50,770 nt of DNA, taken from Rhodospirillaceae bacterium. Its GTDB lineage: Bacteria > Pseudomonadota > Alphaproteobacteria > UBA8366. Below the pieces are notes generated by a model. It saw nothing but the letters and a program-made list of their open reading frames with translations. It did no database searches and was not told the DNA's origin. The stretch covers positions 1 through 50,770 of the forward strand of contig PAZH01000081.1 in assembly GCA_002716125.1 (NCBI GenBank). The letters run 5' to 3'. The position numbers were made by a program, and so were the translations under genes. Every line of letters starts with the position of its first letter. The first letter of the stretch is position 1. Shown one piece after another: positions 34,147-42,805 of this stretch.

Positions 34147-35106
34147 ATGTCGCTGCTCGACGCCAAACCGATTTACAAACCGTTCCGTTATCCGTGGGCT
34201 TACGACGCCTGGCTCACGCAGCAACGTATCCATTGGCTGCCGGAAGAGGTGCCTCTCGCCGACGACGTGAAGGATTGGCACAAAAACCTGACGCCGGCCG
34301 AACAAAACCTGCTGACCCAGATTTTCCGCTTCTTCACGCAAGCGGATGTCGAGGTCAACAACTGCTACATGAAGCATTATTCGCAGGTCTTCAAACCTAC
34401 CGAAATCCAGATGATGCTTTCCGCCTTCTCCAACATGGAGACGGTACATATCGCCGCTTATTCGCATCTGCTCGACACGCTCGGCATGCCGGAAGTCGAA
34501 TATCAGGCCTTCCTCAAGTACAAGGCCATGAAGGATAAGTACGATTATATGCAGCAGTGGGGCGTCTCGAATCGAGAAGATATCGCGAAAACCCTCGCTG
34601 TCTTCGGCGGCTTTACCGAAGGCCTGCAACTCTTCGCGAGTTTTGCAATCCTGATGAACTTTCCGCGCTTCAATAAGATGAAGGGCATGGGCCAAATCGT
34701 AACCTGGTCGGTGCGCGACGAATCGCTACATACGAACTCGATCATTCGCCTGTTCAAGACGTTCATCAACGAAAACGAAGACATCTGGACGGACGAACTG
34801 CAGCGTGAGCTCTACGTTGCGGCTTCGACCATCGTCGACCATGAAGACGCGTTCATCGATCTCGCCTTTGAGATGGGCGGTGTTGAAGGCTTAGAAGCAG
34901 CGGATGTGAAACAGTACATCCGCTACATTGCGGACCGGCGGCTCGGCCAGCTCGGGCTCAACCCAATCCACCATATCGACAGCAACCCGCTGCCGTGGAT
35001 GGACGAAATGCTCAACGGCGTGGAGCATACGAATTTCTTCGAAAACCGCGCCACCGAATATTCCCGCGCCGCCACGCGCGGCAGCTGGGAAGAAGCGTTC
35101 GAGTAA
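34147..35106 (+). CDS. nrdB: Ribonucleoside-diphosphate reductase beta subunit (class I)
   Basis: 319 residues, radical-generating partner of NrdA. Metal ligands are visible: D67 (QADVEV), E98 and H101 (METVHIAAY), E158 (GFTEGLQ), E192 and H195 (RDESLH). The radical tyrosine Y105 is retained, so a tyrosyl-radical subclass is likely rather than a Mn/Fe type lacking it. The helical ferritin-like fold is intact to the C-terminus. It is followed by an intrinsic terminator 41 bases downstream. Only a weak purine-rich ribosome-binding region precedes the ATG. Confidence 0.95.
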   Translation: MSLLDAKPIYKPFRYPWAYDAWLTQQRIHWLPEEVPLADDVKDWHKNLTPAEQNLLTQIFRFFTQADVEVNNCYMKHYSQVFKPTEIQMMLSAFSNMETVHIAAYSHLLDTLGMPEVEYQAFLKYKAMKDKYDYMQQWGVSNREDIAKTLAVFGGFTEGLQLFASFAILMNFPRFNKMKGMGQIVTWSVRDESLHTNSIIRLFKTFINENEDIWTDELQRELYVAASTIVDHEDAFIDLAFEMGGVEGLEAADVKQYIRYIADRRLGQLGLNPIHHIDSNPLPWMDEMLNGVEHTNFFENRATEYSRAATRGSWEEAFE

Positions 35107-35146
35107 TCCTTCTTCCTCCCGAGGAAGCAGCCCCCCTGGGCTCCCT

Positions 35147-35176
35147 CCCCCGGTCGCAGACGGCCGGGGGTTTTTT
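35147..35176 (+). terminator. Intrinsic terminator after nrdAB
   Basis: CCCCCGG (35147-35153) and CCGGGGG (35164-35170) form a 7-bp GC stem with a 10-base loop, immediately followed by six T. A smaller hairpin CTTCCT-CCCG-AGGAAG (35112-35127) lies just after the stop codon. Confidence 0.9.
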
Positions 35177-35194
35177 CTGTGAACGTCGCGGCGA

Positions 35195-35797
35195 CTAAGG
35201 CCGGTACATGTACACCGAAAAATCGTGCGCCACGTATTCGTGCCGGAATAAAAGACGGGTGGTATAAGCTCGGCAATAATCCAACACCTCGAGCGGATCC
35301 GAAATGTTAAAACGCGGGTCTGGATGTTTTCCATACCAGGTCGAGAACGCGTTGAATGCCGCGGCCACTGTACATTTCTCGTACATCCGAGCGATCATTT
35401 TCTCCCGAAGGCTCCGATCGCAATGCTGAATCACGCCACTGGCGAGAATGAATTCCCGCTCCTCAATGACGACGTCGTCCGCCAGAAAATCCATCACTTC
35501 GAAGCGTGCGTCCGGATGGCGTTTACGGGCGCGTTCGACCATATCTTCTTGCAGGTCGATGCCGAGATAGTCTCCCTCGAAACCGCTTTCCTTCAGGAAA
35601 TCCAGCAGATGCCCGAGACCACAGCCGATATCGAGGACAGATGCCTTCGTCAGGTCGCCGACCTCGCACAGCATGACATAGCGCCCGCGCTGTCCCGCAG
35701 CTTCCGGATAACCCACCGCAGCAGTCTCGTCGCCATGCGCCGCTAGCAGCGGTTCATAAAACGCACGGATTTTCTTTTGATATTCGTCTTGTTCCAT
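35195..35797 (-). CDS. Class I SAM-dependent methyltransferase
   Basis: 200 residues from ATG 35797 (MEQDEYQKKI); upstream in-frame codons to 35968 are arginine-rich and overlap the radical SAM gene, so they are rejected. The SAM site is VLDIGCGLGHLLDFL near residue 48, with the acidic YLGIDLQ motif II and a SGVIQHC post-motif near 115. Convergent with nrdB, which ends in a terminator. It follows the radical SAM gene by 49 bases on the same strand and may share its transcript. Acceptor unknown. Confidence 0.83.
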   Translation of the reverse strand: MEQDEYQKKIRAFYEPLLAAHGDETAAVGYPEAAGQRGRYVMLCEVGDLTKASVLDIGCGLGHLLDFLKESGFEGDYLGIDLQEDMVERARKRHPDARFEVMDFLADDVVIEEREFILASGVIQHCDRSLREKMIARMYEKCTVAAAFNAFSTWYGKHPDPRFNISDPLEVLDYCRAYTTRLLFRHEYVAHDFSVYMYRP

Positions 35798-35846
35798 TTT
35801 TTTGGCTCTACGCCGTATAACCCTGCCGTCCACAGCCATGCAAGTG

Positions 35847-36977
35847 TCAGGCCGACACCATAGCGTCCCGTGGTAATCTCGCCGCAAAATCCTCCAACCG
35901 CACCGGCTTTCTCTTACGTCCCCAGTCGCCCGGGTGACCCTCGAACTCGCCAGCACAGGGCGTCCCACACCGGCTACAAAGCCCGCTTTGGGTTAATCCC
36001 CATTCATCCAGCAGGTGCCAGTCCCGGCCGATCAGACGAAGACCGCAGTTATGACAATAAGTGCTGCCGGTCGGCTTATCGTGAATATTGCCCGTATAGA
36101 CATATTGAATGCCGTTTTTCCGCGCGATCCGCCAGGCCTGGATCAAAGTCTCGGGCGGCGTACGCGGCTTGTCGCGCATGCGGTAATCCGGATGGAAGGC
36201 TGTGAAATGGACGGGCACATCGGGTCCGAGATTTTCTATGATCCACTGCGTCATAGCTTCGATCTCGGCCGGCGAGTCGTTCTCGCCCGGAATCAAAAGG
36301 GTCGTGATTTCGAACCAGACGGCCGTTTCATGCTTTAGATATTTCAAAGTATCCAGAACCGCGCCAAGTTCCGCGGTGCAGAGCGACTTGTAGAACGATT
36401 CGGTGAAGGCTTTGAGGTCGACATTTGCCGCATCCATGACCGAGAAGAAATCCTCCCGCGCCTTCTCCTTGATGTAGCCGGCCGTCACCGCGACGTTCTT
36501 GATGTCGTGCGCGTGGCAGGCATGACCCACATCGACGGCATATTCGAGAAAGATCGTGGGATCGTTATAGGTATAGGCGACCGACCGGCAGCCCGTGTGC
36601 TTCGCAGCGAGTGCGATCAGTTCGGGCGCGGCTTGGTCCATCAGCCGGTCCATCTCTCGCGATTTCGAGATATCCCAATTTTGGCAGAACTTGCAGGTCA
36701 GGTTACACCCGGCCGTCCCAAAGCTCAGGATCGGCGTGCCGGGCAGAAAATGATTGAGCGGTTTCTTCTCGATCGGGTCGATGCAATAGCCGCTTGAGCG
36801 GCCATACGTCGTCAAAACGATCTCGTCACCCGACCGGGCCCGCACGAAACAAAGCCCCCGTTGGCCATCCTTCAGACGGCATTCGCGGGGGCAGATATCG
36901 CATTGAATACGCCCGTCCGCGAGCTTCTGATAGTGCCGCCCGGGGTGCCCTTCGATAATTTCAGCCGCTTCCGCCAT
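35847..36977 (-). CDS. amrS: AmmeMemoRadiSam system radical SAM enzyme
   Basis: 376 residues. N-terminal CDICPREC (C26, C29, C33) plus C43 in GLCF could bind an auxiliary cluster. The radical SAM motif is C91-x3-C95-x2-C98. The C-terminus has a zinc-ribbon-like CHNC and CSRC pair. This layout belongs to the PFL-activase-like enzyme that co-occurs with Memo and AMMECR1 proteins; both are present as a fusion on the opposite strand from 37343. ATG 36977 has AAGG upstream. The reaction of the system is not established, to my knowledge. Confidence 0.9.
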   Translation of the reverse strand: MAEAAEIIEGHPGRHYQKLADGRIQCDICPRECRLKDGQRGLCFVRARSGDEIVLTTYGRSSGYCIDPIEKKPLNHFLPGTPILSFGTAGCNLTCKFCQNWDISKSREMDRLMDQAAPELIALAAKHTGCRSVAYTYNDPTIFLEYAVDVGHACHAHDIKNVAVTAGYIKEKAREDFFSVMDAANVDLKAFTESFYKSLCTAELGAVLDTLKYLKHETAVWFEITTLLIPGENDSPAEIEAMTQWIIENLGPDVPVHFTAFHPDYRMRDKPRTPPETLIQAWRIARKNGIQYVYTGNIHDKPTGSTYCHNCGLRLIGRDWHLLDEWGLTQSGLCSRCGTPCAGEFEGHPGDWGRKRKPVRLEDFAARLPRDAMVSA

Positions 36978-37045
36978 AGCGAGTTACCTTCTGCTCCCCA
37001 TATACTATAGTGAAGACGATGCATGTACGAGCCTAAGGCAGAATT

Positions 37046-37339
37046 ATGCGTATGAGACACTCGATCGCGCCGGCGATTATCCTGACGGTTGCATTGACCG
37101 CGTGCGCGCCCACGCTTGTCGACGCGGACAGGAATGGCGGGGTCGTGGAAAACCGTGCGCGGGTCGGCATCGGTATCGTCGGCGCGGAATTCACGAGCTT
37201 TGCCAACCGATCGCGCGAACTCTCGCTGGAACGGGCCGATCGTCATTGCGCCCAGTTCGACAAGCGGGCGCGCATAACGGTCAAAGGCGACAACGCCATT
37301 CAGTTCGAATGCGTCGACGGCGTCGGGAAAGGGTCTTAG
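37046..37339 (+). CDS. Small putative lipoprotein
   Basis: 97 residues. A short basic N-terminus, hydrophobic APAIILTVALTA and cysteine C20 form a signal-peptidase-II lipobox (LTAC), so it should be anchored to the outer or inner membrane facing the periplasm. The mature part is about 77 residues with two more cysteines (C68 and C90 by position) that could form a disulfide. No family recognised. It lies three bases before the Memo-AMMECR1 gene, pointing to co-transcription and a possible link to the AmmeMemoRadiSam set. Confidence 0.75.
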   Translation: MRMRHSIAPAIILTVALTACAPTLVDADRNGGVVENRARVGIGIVGAEFTSFANRSRELSLERADRHCAQFDKRARITVKGDNAIQFECVDGVGKGS

Positions 37340-37342
37340 AGG

Positions 37343-38767
37343 ATGGGCAATGTTCGCGACCCCGCGGTCGCCGGTTTCTTCTATCCCGCGGACCGGGAAA
37401 CACTATCATCGGATGTGGCGGGCTACCTCTCGAGCGCGCAAAACAATGCCTGGTCCCCTTCGCCAAAGGCGCTAATCGCACCGCATGCAGGATATGTCTA
37501 TTCCGGCCAAATTGCCGCCGAAGCCTATGCCGCCTGGCGCGATGATGCCGACCAAATCCGTCGGATTGTCCTCATCGGTCCGGCCCACCGCGTTGCATTT
37601 CAAGGGATCGCAGCGCCGCGCGTCGACGCCTTCAAAACACCGCTCGGCGAAGTTCCAATCGACATTGAGGCACGGACAGCCATCTCCAAACTGCCTCAAG
37701 TCGTTCTGGACGACGAACCGCATCGCCAAGAACATTCTTTGGAGGTCCATATTCCGTTCCTGCAAGAAGTGCTTGGCGAATTCACCTTGCTCCCGTTGGT
37801 CGCAGGATCGGTCGCCGGAGAACAGGTCGCTGAGGTCTTGGAACGGTTATGGGGCGACGAGACGACCCGGTTCGTTATCAGTACCGACCTCAGCCACTAT
37901 CAGGACTACGAGACCGCGCAGAAGTTGGACGGTGCCACGGCAGAAGCAATCGAATCGATGAATCCGACTGCGATCGGCCGGGAACAAGCCTGCGGCCGCG
38001 TTCCGGTCTCGGGCATGCTGATCGCTGCGAAAAAGCGCGGCATGTCGGTCGAGCGGATCGACCTTCGCAATTCGGGCGACACCGCCGGCAAGAAAGACAA
38101 GGTCGTGGGGTACGGTTCCTGGGCCGTCTGCGGTGATAGCACAAAAGCGCCCATCGAAAACGCACCGCCTGACAGCGATCGCGCCATGCTGGAGAAAGAA
38201 GGCGCTCAAATTTTCCGCGCGGCGGCGCAAGCGGTCGGATACTCGATCAAGAACGGAAAGCCGCCGAGAGTCGACGTCACATCCTTTCCAAAAGAGCTGC
38301 AGGAAAAGCGCGCCACATTCGTGACCATCAACAAGAACGGACAGCTTCGCGGTTGCATCGGCACGATCCAAGCGCATCAACCGTTGATCGCCGACGTTGT
38401 CGAAAATGCCTTTAAGGCGGCAATGAAAGATCCGCGTTTTCCGCCGGTCCAAGAAGACGAGGCCGCTTCTCTTGAACTTTCGCTCTCTCTCCTTAGTCCC
38501 TTCTCGCCAATGTCCTTTGCCGACGAAGCGGACTTTATGCGCCAGGTGCGTCCCAAAATTGACGGGTTAATTATATCGGACCTGGGTAAACGCAGCGTAT
38601 TCCTACCGCAAGTGTGGGAGAGCATTCCGACGACGCAGGAATTCGTCTCCCGGCTAAAGCAGAAGGCCGGGCTGGCGGCGAACCATTGGTCGGATACGTT
38701 CGAGGCATGGCGATTCACCGCTATTTCGCTAAAAGCGGCTCCACAGAGCGACGCGAATCAGCAATAG
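37343..38767 (+). CDS. AmmeMemoRadiSam proteins B and A fused (Memo domain + AMMECR1 domain)
   Basis: 474 residues. The Memo domain spans about 1-265: DPAVAGFFYPAD at the N-terminus, LIAPHAGYVYSGQIAAEAY near 45, LIGPAHR, and ISTDLSHYQDYE near 175, the last two contributing metal/dioxygenase-fold histidines. The AMMECR1 domain covers about 275-474, with LRGCIGTIQAHQPL near 335 (the LRGCIG signature). The single-chain fusion indicates that the two proteins act together, with the radical SAM gene divergent at 35847. It begins three bases after the lipoprotein gene. Biological role unknown. Confidence 0.92.
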   Translation: MGNVRDPAVAGFFYPADRETLSSDVAGYLSSAQNNAWSPSPKALIAPHAGYVYSGQIAAEAYAAWRDDADQIRRIVLIGPAHRVAFQGIAAPRVDAFKTPLGEVPIDIEARTAISKLPQVVLDDEPHRQEHSLEVHIPFLQEVLGEFTLLPLVAGSVAGEQVAEVLERLWGDETTRFVISTDLSHYQDYETAQKLDGATAEAIESMNPTAIGREQACGRVPVSGMLIAAKKRGMSVERIDLRNSGDTAGKKDKVVGYGSWAVCGDSTKAPIENAPPDSDRAMLEKEGAQIFRAAAQAVGYSIKNGKPPRVDVTSFPKELQEKRATFVTINKNGQLRGCIGTIQAHQPLIADVVENAFKAAMKDPRFPPVQEDEAASLELSLSLLSPFSPMSFADEADFMRQVRPKIDGLIISDLGKRSVFLPQVWESIPTTQEFVSRLKQKAGLAANHWSDTFEAWRFTAISLKAAPQSDANQQ

Positions 38768-38786
38768 TATTCAACCCACATCTTCG

Positions 38787-41114
38787 ATGGACTCTTCGCA
38801 CATGAGCGATTCGCGGACCTTGCCGAAATTCGGTGTCGGTCAATCCGTTAACCGTCTGGAAGACCCCCGCCTCCTCAAGGGACAGGGGATTTACACGGAC
38901 GATATTGCCTTCGAAAACGAAGCGCATGCGGTTGTCCTGCGCTCGCCGCACGCCCATGCTTTGATCGAGCGGATCGATGCGTCGGCCGCCCGTGCGCTCA
39001 ATGGCGTTTTGGCGGTCTACACATCTGACGACATTGCAGCACTTGGCACCATTCAGTGCATGTCAAAGATCCAACAGGCAGACGGCTCCGACCTTTTGGC
39101 ACCCCCCTTCCCGCTTTTGGCGCGAGATAAGGCCGCTTATGCCGGCCAGCCGGTCGCATTCGTTGTTGGCGAAACGCTCGCCGCCGCCAAGGAAGGCGCC
39201 GAAGCGATCCTCGTCGAGTACAAGGACCTGCCCGCTGTCGTTGATACGGCCCGTGCACATTCGGAATCGGCCCAACAGATTTGGCCGGAGGCCCCCGCGA
39301 ATACATCGTTCCTGTGGCGGGATGGCGACCATAGCAAGACGGAAGCGGCACTCCGCCAGGCACCGAAATCGCTCAAATTGCGGATAGAGAACAATCGACT
39401 AATCGTCGCCTCGATCGAAGCGCGGACCGCGGTCGGGGAATGGGATGGAAGCCGTTTTACACTGACGACAGCCAGCCAAGGCGGGCATTCGCTTCGCTTG
39501 CAGTTGGCGGAACATCTCTTTCGGCTGCCGGAAGATGCCTTCCGCGTCGTTACGCCGGAAGTCGGCGGCGGCTTCGGCATGAAGATTTTCATGTATCCCG
39601 AGCAACCGCTGGTTCTATTCGCCGCGCGTGACCTCGGCCGGCCCGTTCGTTGGTCCGGCGAACGCTCCGCCGATGCATTTCCCAGCGACTATCACGGCCG
39701 AGATCAAGTCAACGATATCGAGGTCGGTTTCGATGCGGATGGGCATATATTAGCGCTTCGTGTGCAAACGAGCGCCAATCTTGGCGCCTTCGTTTCCAAC
39801 TTTGCGCCGTATATCGCCACCGAGTGCGGCGCGGCGATGCTGAGCGGCGTCTACGCGATTCCGGCAATTGCCCTCGAAGTACGGGGCGTTTTCACCAATA
39901 CGGTGCCCGTCGACGCCTATCGGGGGGCCGGACACCCGGAGGCGATCTACGTCATTGAGCGCACGATCGAGGCCGTGGCGCAATCGATCGGGGTTGACGG
40001 CGCCACCGTCCGCCGCCGGAACTTTATTCAGCCGTCGGAACTACCGTTCACGACCGCGATGAATTGGGCATACGATTCCGGCGATTTCCCGGAACTCCTG
40101 AATAAAGTTTCCGCACATGCGGCGGCCGCGACGTTCGACGCCAGACGCCAAAAATCGAAATTGGCCGGCAAGCTCCGCGGGCTCGGTTTTGCGAGTTACG
40201 TCAAAGGCGTTCGCGCCGGCAATGGTGAGGCAGCGAAACTTGAAGCGTCGCCTGACGGATCGGCAACGATCTTTATCGGCAACCAGAACAACGGCCAAGG
40301 ACATGAAACCGTCTTCGCGCAAGCGGTGTCGGAGAAACTCGGTATCGATCCGGCCCGAATAGGCCTCGTTCAAGGCGATACGGACCAGGTGCAGACGGGG
40401 CATGGTACAGGCGGTTCGCGCTCCATGTTAAACGGTATTCCCGCGTGTCACGGGGCAGCAGAAGCCGTTATCGAGAATGGGACGCGCTTTGCCGCCGATG
40501 CCCTGGAAGCCGCAGAAGCAGATATCGAATACCGGGACGGTGTCTTCCGTATCGTCGGAACGGACCGGCGCATTTCATTGGCGGATGTCGCACAGGCGGC
40601 GGAAGACCGCGGCGATGTGCTTGACGGTAACGCGCATTTCGCCGCAGACGGTATGACTTTCCCCAACGGCTGCCATGCCTGTGAAGTCGAGATCGATCCC
40701 GAAACCGGTGAGACCGAAATTTTGGGTTATTGGGCTGTGGACGACTTCGGTCGGCTCGTCAATCCATTGCTGTTGGAAGGTCAGGTCCAAGGCGGCTTGG
40801 CGCAAGGGGTTGGTCAAGCGTTGCTGGAACGCTGCGTATACGACGAGTCGGGCCAGCTTGTCTCCGGCTCGTTCATGGACTATTGCATGCCCCGCGCGGA
40901 CGACCTGCCCAACATGACCGTAGAGTTGGTCGAGGATTATCCGTGTGTCACCAATCCGTTGGGGATCAAAGGTGCGGGCGAAGCCGGAGCGGTCGCTGCC
41001 CCACCGACGGTCATCAATGCCATACTCGACGCCTTATCTCCGCTTGATGTCACGCATATCGATATGCCCGCCACACCGGAACGAATTTGGCGGGCCATTC
41101 AGGAAGCCAAATGA
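38787..41114 (+). CDS. Xanthine dehydrogenase-family molybdopterin subunit (CoxL-type), without partner subunits
   Basis: 775 residues. N-terminal GQSVNRLEDPRLLKGQGIY, then GGGFGMKIF, VPVDAYRGAGHPEA (the form II CO-dehydrogenase-like active-site loop rather than AYRCSFR) and the catalytic GIKGAGEAGA near the C-terminus. It would oxidise an aldehyde or heterocycle, but no CoxS or CoxM gene is adjacent. The nearest in this window are those at 3971-7599, far away and fused. ATG 38787 and ATG 38802 are both plausible; neither has a strong ribosome-binding site. The stop overlaps the next start by four bases. Confidence 0.9.
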   Translation: MDSSHMSDSRTLPKFGVGQSVNRLEDPRLLKGQGIYTDDIAFENEAHAVVLRSPHAHALIERIDASAARALNGVLAVYTSDDIAALGTIQCMSKIQQADGSDLLAPPFPLLARDKAAYAGQPVAFVVGETLAAAKEGAEAILVEYKDLPAVVDTARAHSESAQQIWPEAPANTSFLWRDGDHSKTEAALRQAPKSLKLRIENNRLIVASIEARTAVGEWDGSRFTLTTASQGGHSLRLQLAEHLFRLPEDAFRVVTPEVGGGFGMKIFMYPEQPLVLFAARDLGRPVRWSGERSADAFPSDYHGRDQVNDIEVGFDADGHILALRVQTSANLGAFVSNFAPYIATECGAAMLSGVYAIPAIALEVRGVFTNTVPVDAYRGAGHPEAIYVIERTIEAVAQSIGVDGATVRRRNFIQPSELPFTTAMNWAYDSGDFPELLNKVSAHAAAATFDARRQKSKLAGKLRGLGFASYVKGVRAGNGEAAKLEASPDGSATIFIGNQNNGQGHETVFAQAVSEKLGIDPARIGLVQGDTDQVQTGHGTGGSRSMLNGIPACHGAAEAVIENGTRFAADALEAAEADIEYRDGVFRIVGTDRRISLADVAQAAEDRGDVLDGNAHFAADGMTFPNGCHACEVEIDPETGETEILGYWAVDDFGRLVNPLLLEGQVQGGLAQGVGQALLERCVYDESGQLVSGSFMDYCMPRADDLPNMTVELVEDYPCVTNPLGIKGAGEAGAVAAPPTVINAILDALSPLDVTHIDMPATPERIWRAIQEAK

Positions 41115-41893
41115 CCACTGCCGAAAAATTGCTCACCGAACTCGAAGCGCTCGCCATCGATGCGGGCAACGCCATCATGCGTATTTACGCAGAGGACTTC
41201 GTCGCTGAGTACAAGGACGACTACAGCCCCGTCACGGAAGCAGACACGGCCGCGGAGGAAATCATTATCGCCGGCCTTTCGAGACTGACGCCGGATATCC
41301 CGGTCGTCGCGGAAGAGGCCTTCGCCGCCGGTCATTCGCCGGATATCAGCGGCGGCCGATTTTGGCTCGTCGACCCGCTCGACGGCACGCATGAGTTTGT
41401 CGAGAAGAACGGCGAATTCACCGTCAATATCGCCTTGATCGAGGACGGCCGTCCGGTTTGCGGGGTCGTACATGCCCCTGCACTCGGTCAAACTTATACA
41501 GGACATATCGAAACGGGCGCCTATTGCCGGGACGCAAAAACAGATTTGCGCGATATTCGGATCCGTCCAGCCCCGCGGGACGGTGTCACCGTCGTCGCCA
41601 GCCGGCGACATGGCGATCCCAAGAAAATCGAGAAACTCCTCGAAGGGCGGCGTGTCGGCGAGACCCGAAACGCCGGGAGTTCTCTGAAATTCTGCATCGT
41701 GGCCATGGGTGATGCGGATATTTATCCGCGCTTTGGACGCACAATGGAATGGGATACCGCCGCAGGCCAGGCCGTTCTAGAAGCCGCCGGCGGCCGCGTC
41801 ACCACCTTGGACGGCGAACCATTCCGTTACGCCAAGGCGGGATATGAGAACCCGCATTTTATTGCATGGGGTGGCCTCGACGGCCCGAACTAG
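41111..41893 (+). CDS. Inositol-monophosphatase-family phosphatase (CysQ-like)
   Basis: 260 residues. Metal-binding motifs: VTEADTAAEE near residue 37, VAEEAF near 63, WLVDPLDGTHEFV near 86 and the late EWDTAAGQAVLEAAGG near 215. The DPLDGTHEF variant favours 3'(2'),5'-bisphosphate nucleotidase (CysQ), which removes PAP from sulfur assimilation, over inositol monophosphatase. ATG 41111 overlaps the molybdopterin subunit's stop. The stop shares CTAG with the convergent gene at 41890. The coupling to a molybdenum enzyme gene is unexplained. Confidence 0.88.
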   Translation: MTTAEKLLTELEALAIDAGNAIMRIYAEDFVAEYKDDYSPVTEADTAAEEIIIAGLSRLTPDIPVVAEEAFAAGHSPDISGGRFWLVDPLDGTHEFVEKNGEFTVNIALIEDGRPVCGVVHAPALGQTYTGHIETGAYCRDAKTDLRDIRIRPAPRDGVTVVASRRHGDPKKIEKLLEGRRVGETRNAGSSLKFCIVAMGDADIYPRFGRTMEWDTAAGQAVLEAAGGRVTTLDGEPFRYAKAGYENPHFIAWGGLDGPN

Positions 41894-42747
41894 GCCGCCA
41901 GCCCCTCCTGCATTGCCGATTCGACCGCGAGCATCGAGCGCTTCTTCGAAGGCCCCCAGCGGTAGCCGGTGATCGAGCCGTTGTTCCGTAGTACGCGGTG
42001 ACACGGCACCCGCCAGGATACGGGGTTCCACGCGACAGCACTCGCGACCGCGCGCGCCGCCGTTGGCCGGCCCAGCGATGTCGCCAACCCTTCATAGCTG
42101 GTAACTTCGCCTGAGGGTATCCGCAACAGGCCTTCCCAAACTTTCAGCTGGAACGGCGTGCCCCGAAGAACGACATTTAGCTCTCCGCCATCAAACGCCC
42201 GATCGGCAAACCGCTTTGTCGCCGCATCGTCCTGCAAACGGCGGGCTTCGCCGAGAGAGCGAAACAGGTTATCGATCGTCGCGTCTCGGCCGTCCTCAAG
42301 CTCGAACGCCAAGCCGCAAACACCCCGTTCACTGGCCACGATCAAGCAGTCGCCAAAAGGACTCGGATGCCAACCATAAACGATGTCTTTACCGGCACCC
42401 TTCGATTTCCATTCGCCCGGTGTCAGAGACTCATGTGTGACAAACAGATCGTGAAACCGACCCGGACCGGACAGTCCGGCGTCGTAAGCCGCATCCAACA
42501 CGCTCGCGGATGCGGCGAGGCTCTCCTTTGCCCGGTTCAACGTTAGATGCTGTACAAATTTTTTCGGGCTAATGCCGACGAAGCGGGTAAACATCCGCTG
42601 AAAATGATAACTGCTAAGGCCCGCCTCGCGCGCTGCGTCGTCGAGCGACGGCTGCATCTCAAAGTTATCGGTTAAATACTCGATTGCCCGCGCGATCCGC
42701 ATACCATCCGGGCTCGATGCTAAATCCGTTGCCATTATCTCGCTCAT
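41890..42747 (-). CDS. AraC-type HTH fused to O6-alkylguanine-DNA alkyltransferase (Ada-like, lacking the zinc domain)
   Basis: 285 residues. An AraC-type double helix-turn-helix occupies about 15-115 (AAREAGLSSYHFQRMF). A methylguanine methyltransferase domain covers about 120-280, with acceptor cysteine C249 in NPVSWRVPCHRVLRNNG. The N-terminal Ada zinc methyl-phosphotriester domain is absent, so the usual methyl-activation switch is missing. ATG 42747 is chosen for its GGTGGAG ribosome-binding site; ATG 42765 is an alternative. It repairs alkylated guanine and may regulate its own gene. Confidence 0.9.
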   Translation of the reverse strand: MSEIMATDLASSPDGMRIARAIEYLTDNFEMQPSLDDAAREAGLSSYHFQRMFTRFVGISPKKFVQHLTLNRAKESLAASASVLDAAYDAGLSGPGRFHDLFVTHESLTPGEWKSKGAGKDIVYGWHPSPFGDCLIVASERGVCGLAFELEDGRDATIDNLFRSLGEARRLQDDAATKRFADRAFDGGELNVVLRGTPFQLKVWEGLLRIPSGEVTSYEGLATSLGRPTAARAVASAVAWNPVSWRVPCHRVLRNNGSITGYRWGPSKKRSMLAVESAMQEGLAA

Positions 42748-42805
42748 CGTCGTCTCCACCGTCATTCCTATATTACCGACAATGGGAGACTAGAGTCGAA
42801 GCGTC

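Noticed and set aside
35798..35968. Longer N-terminus for the 35195 methyltransferase
   Set aside because: The extra residues are arginine/cysteine-rich and lie partly inside the radical SAM gene.
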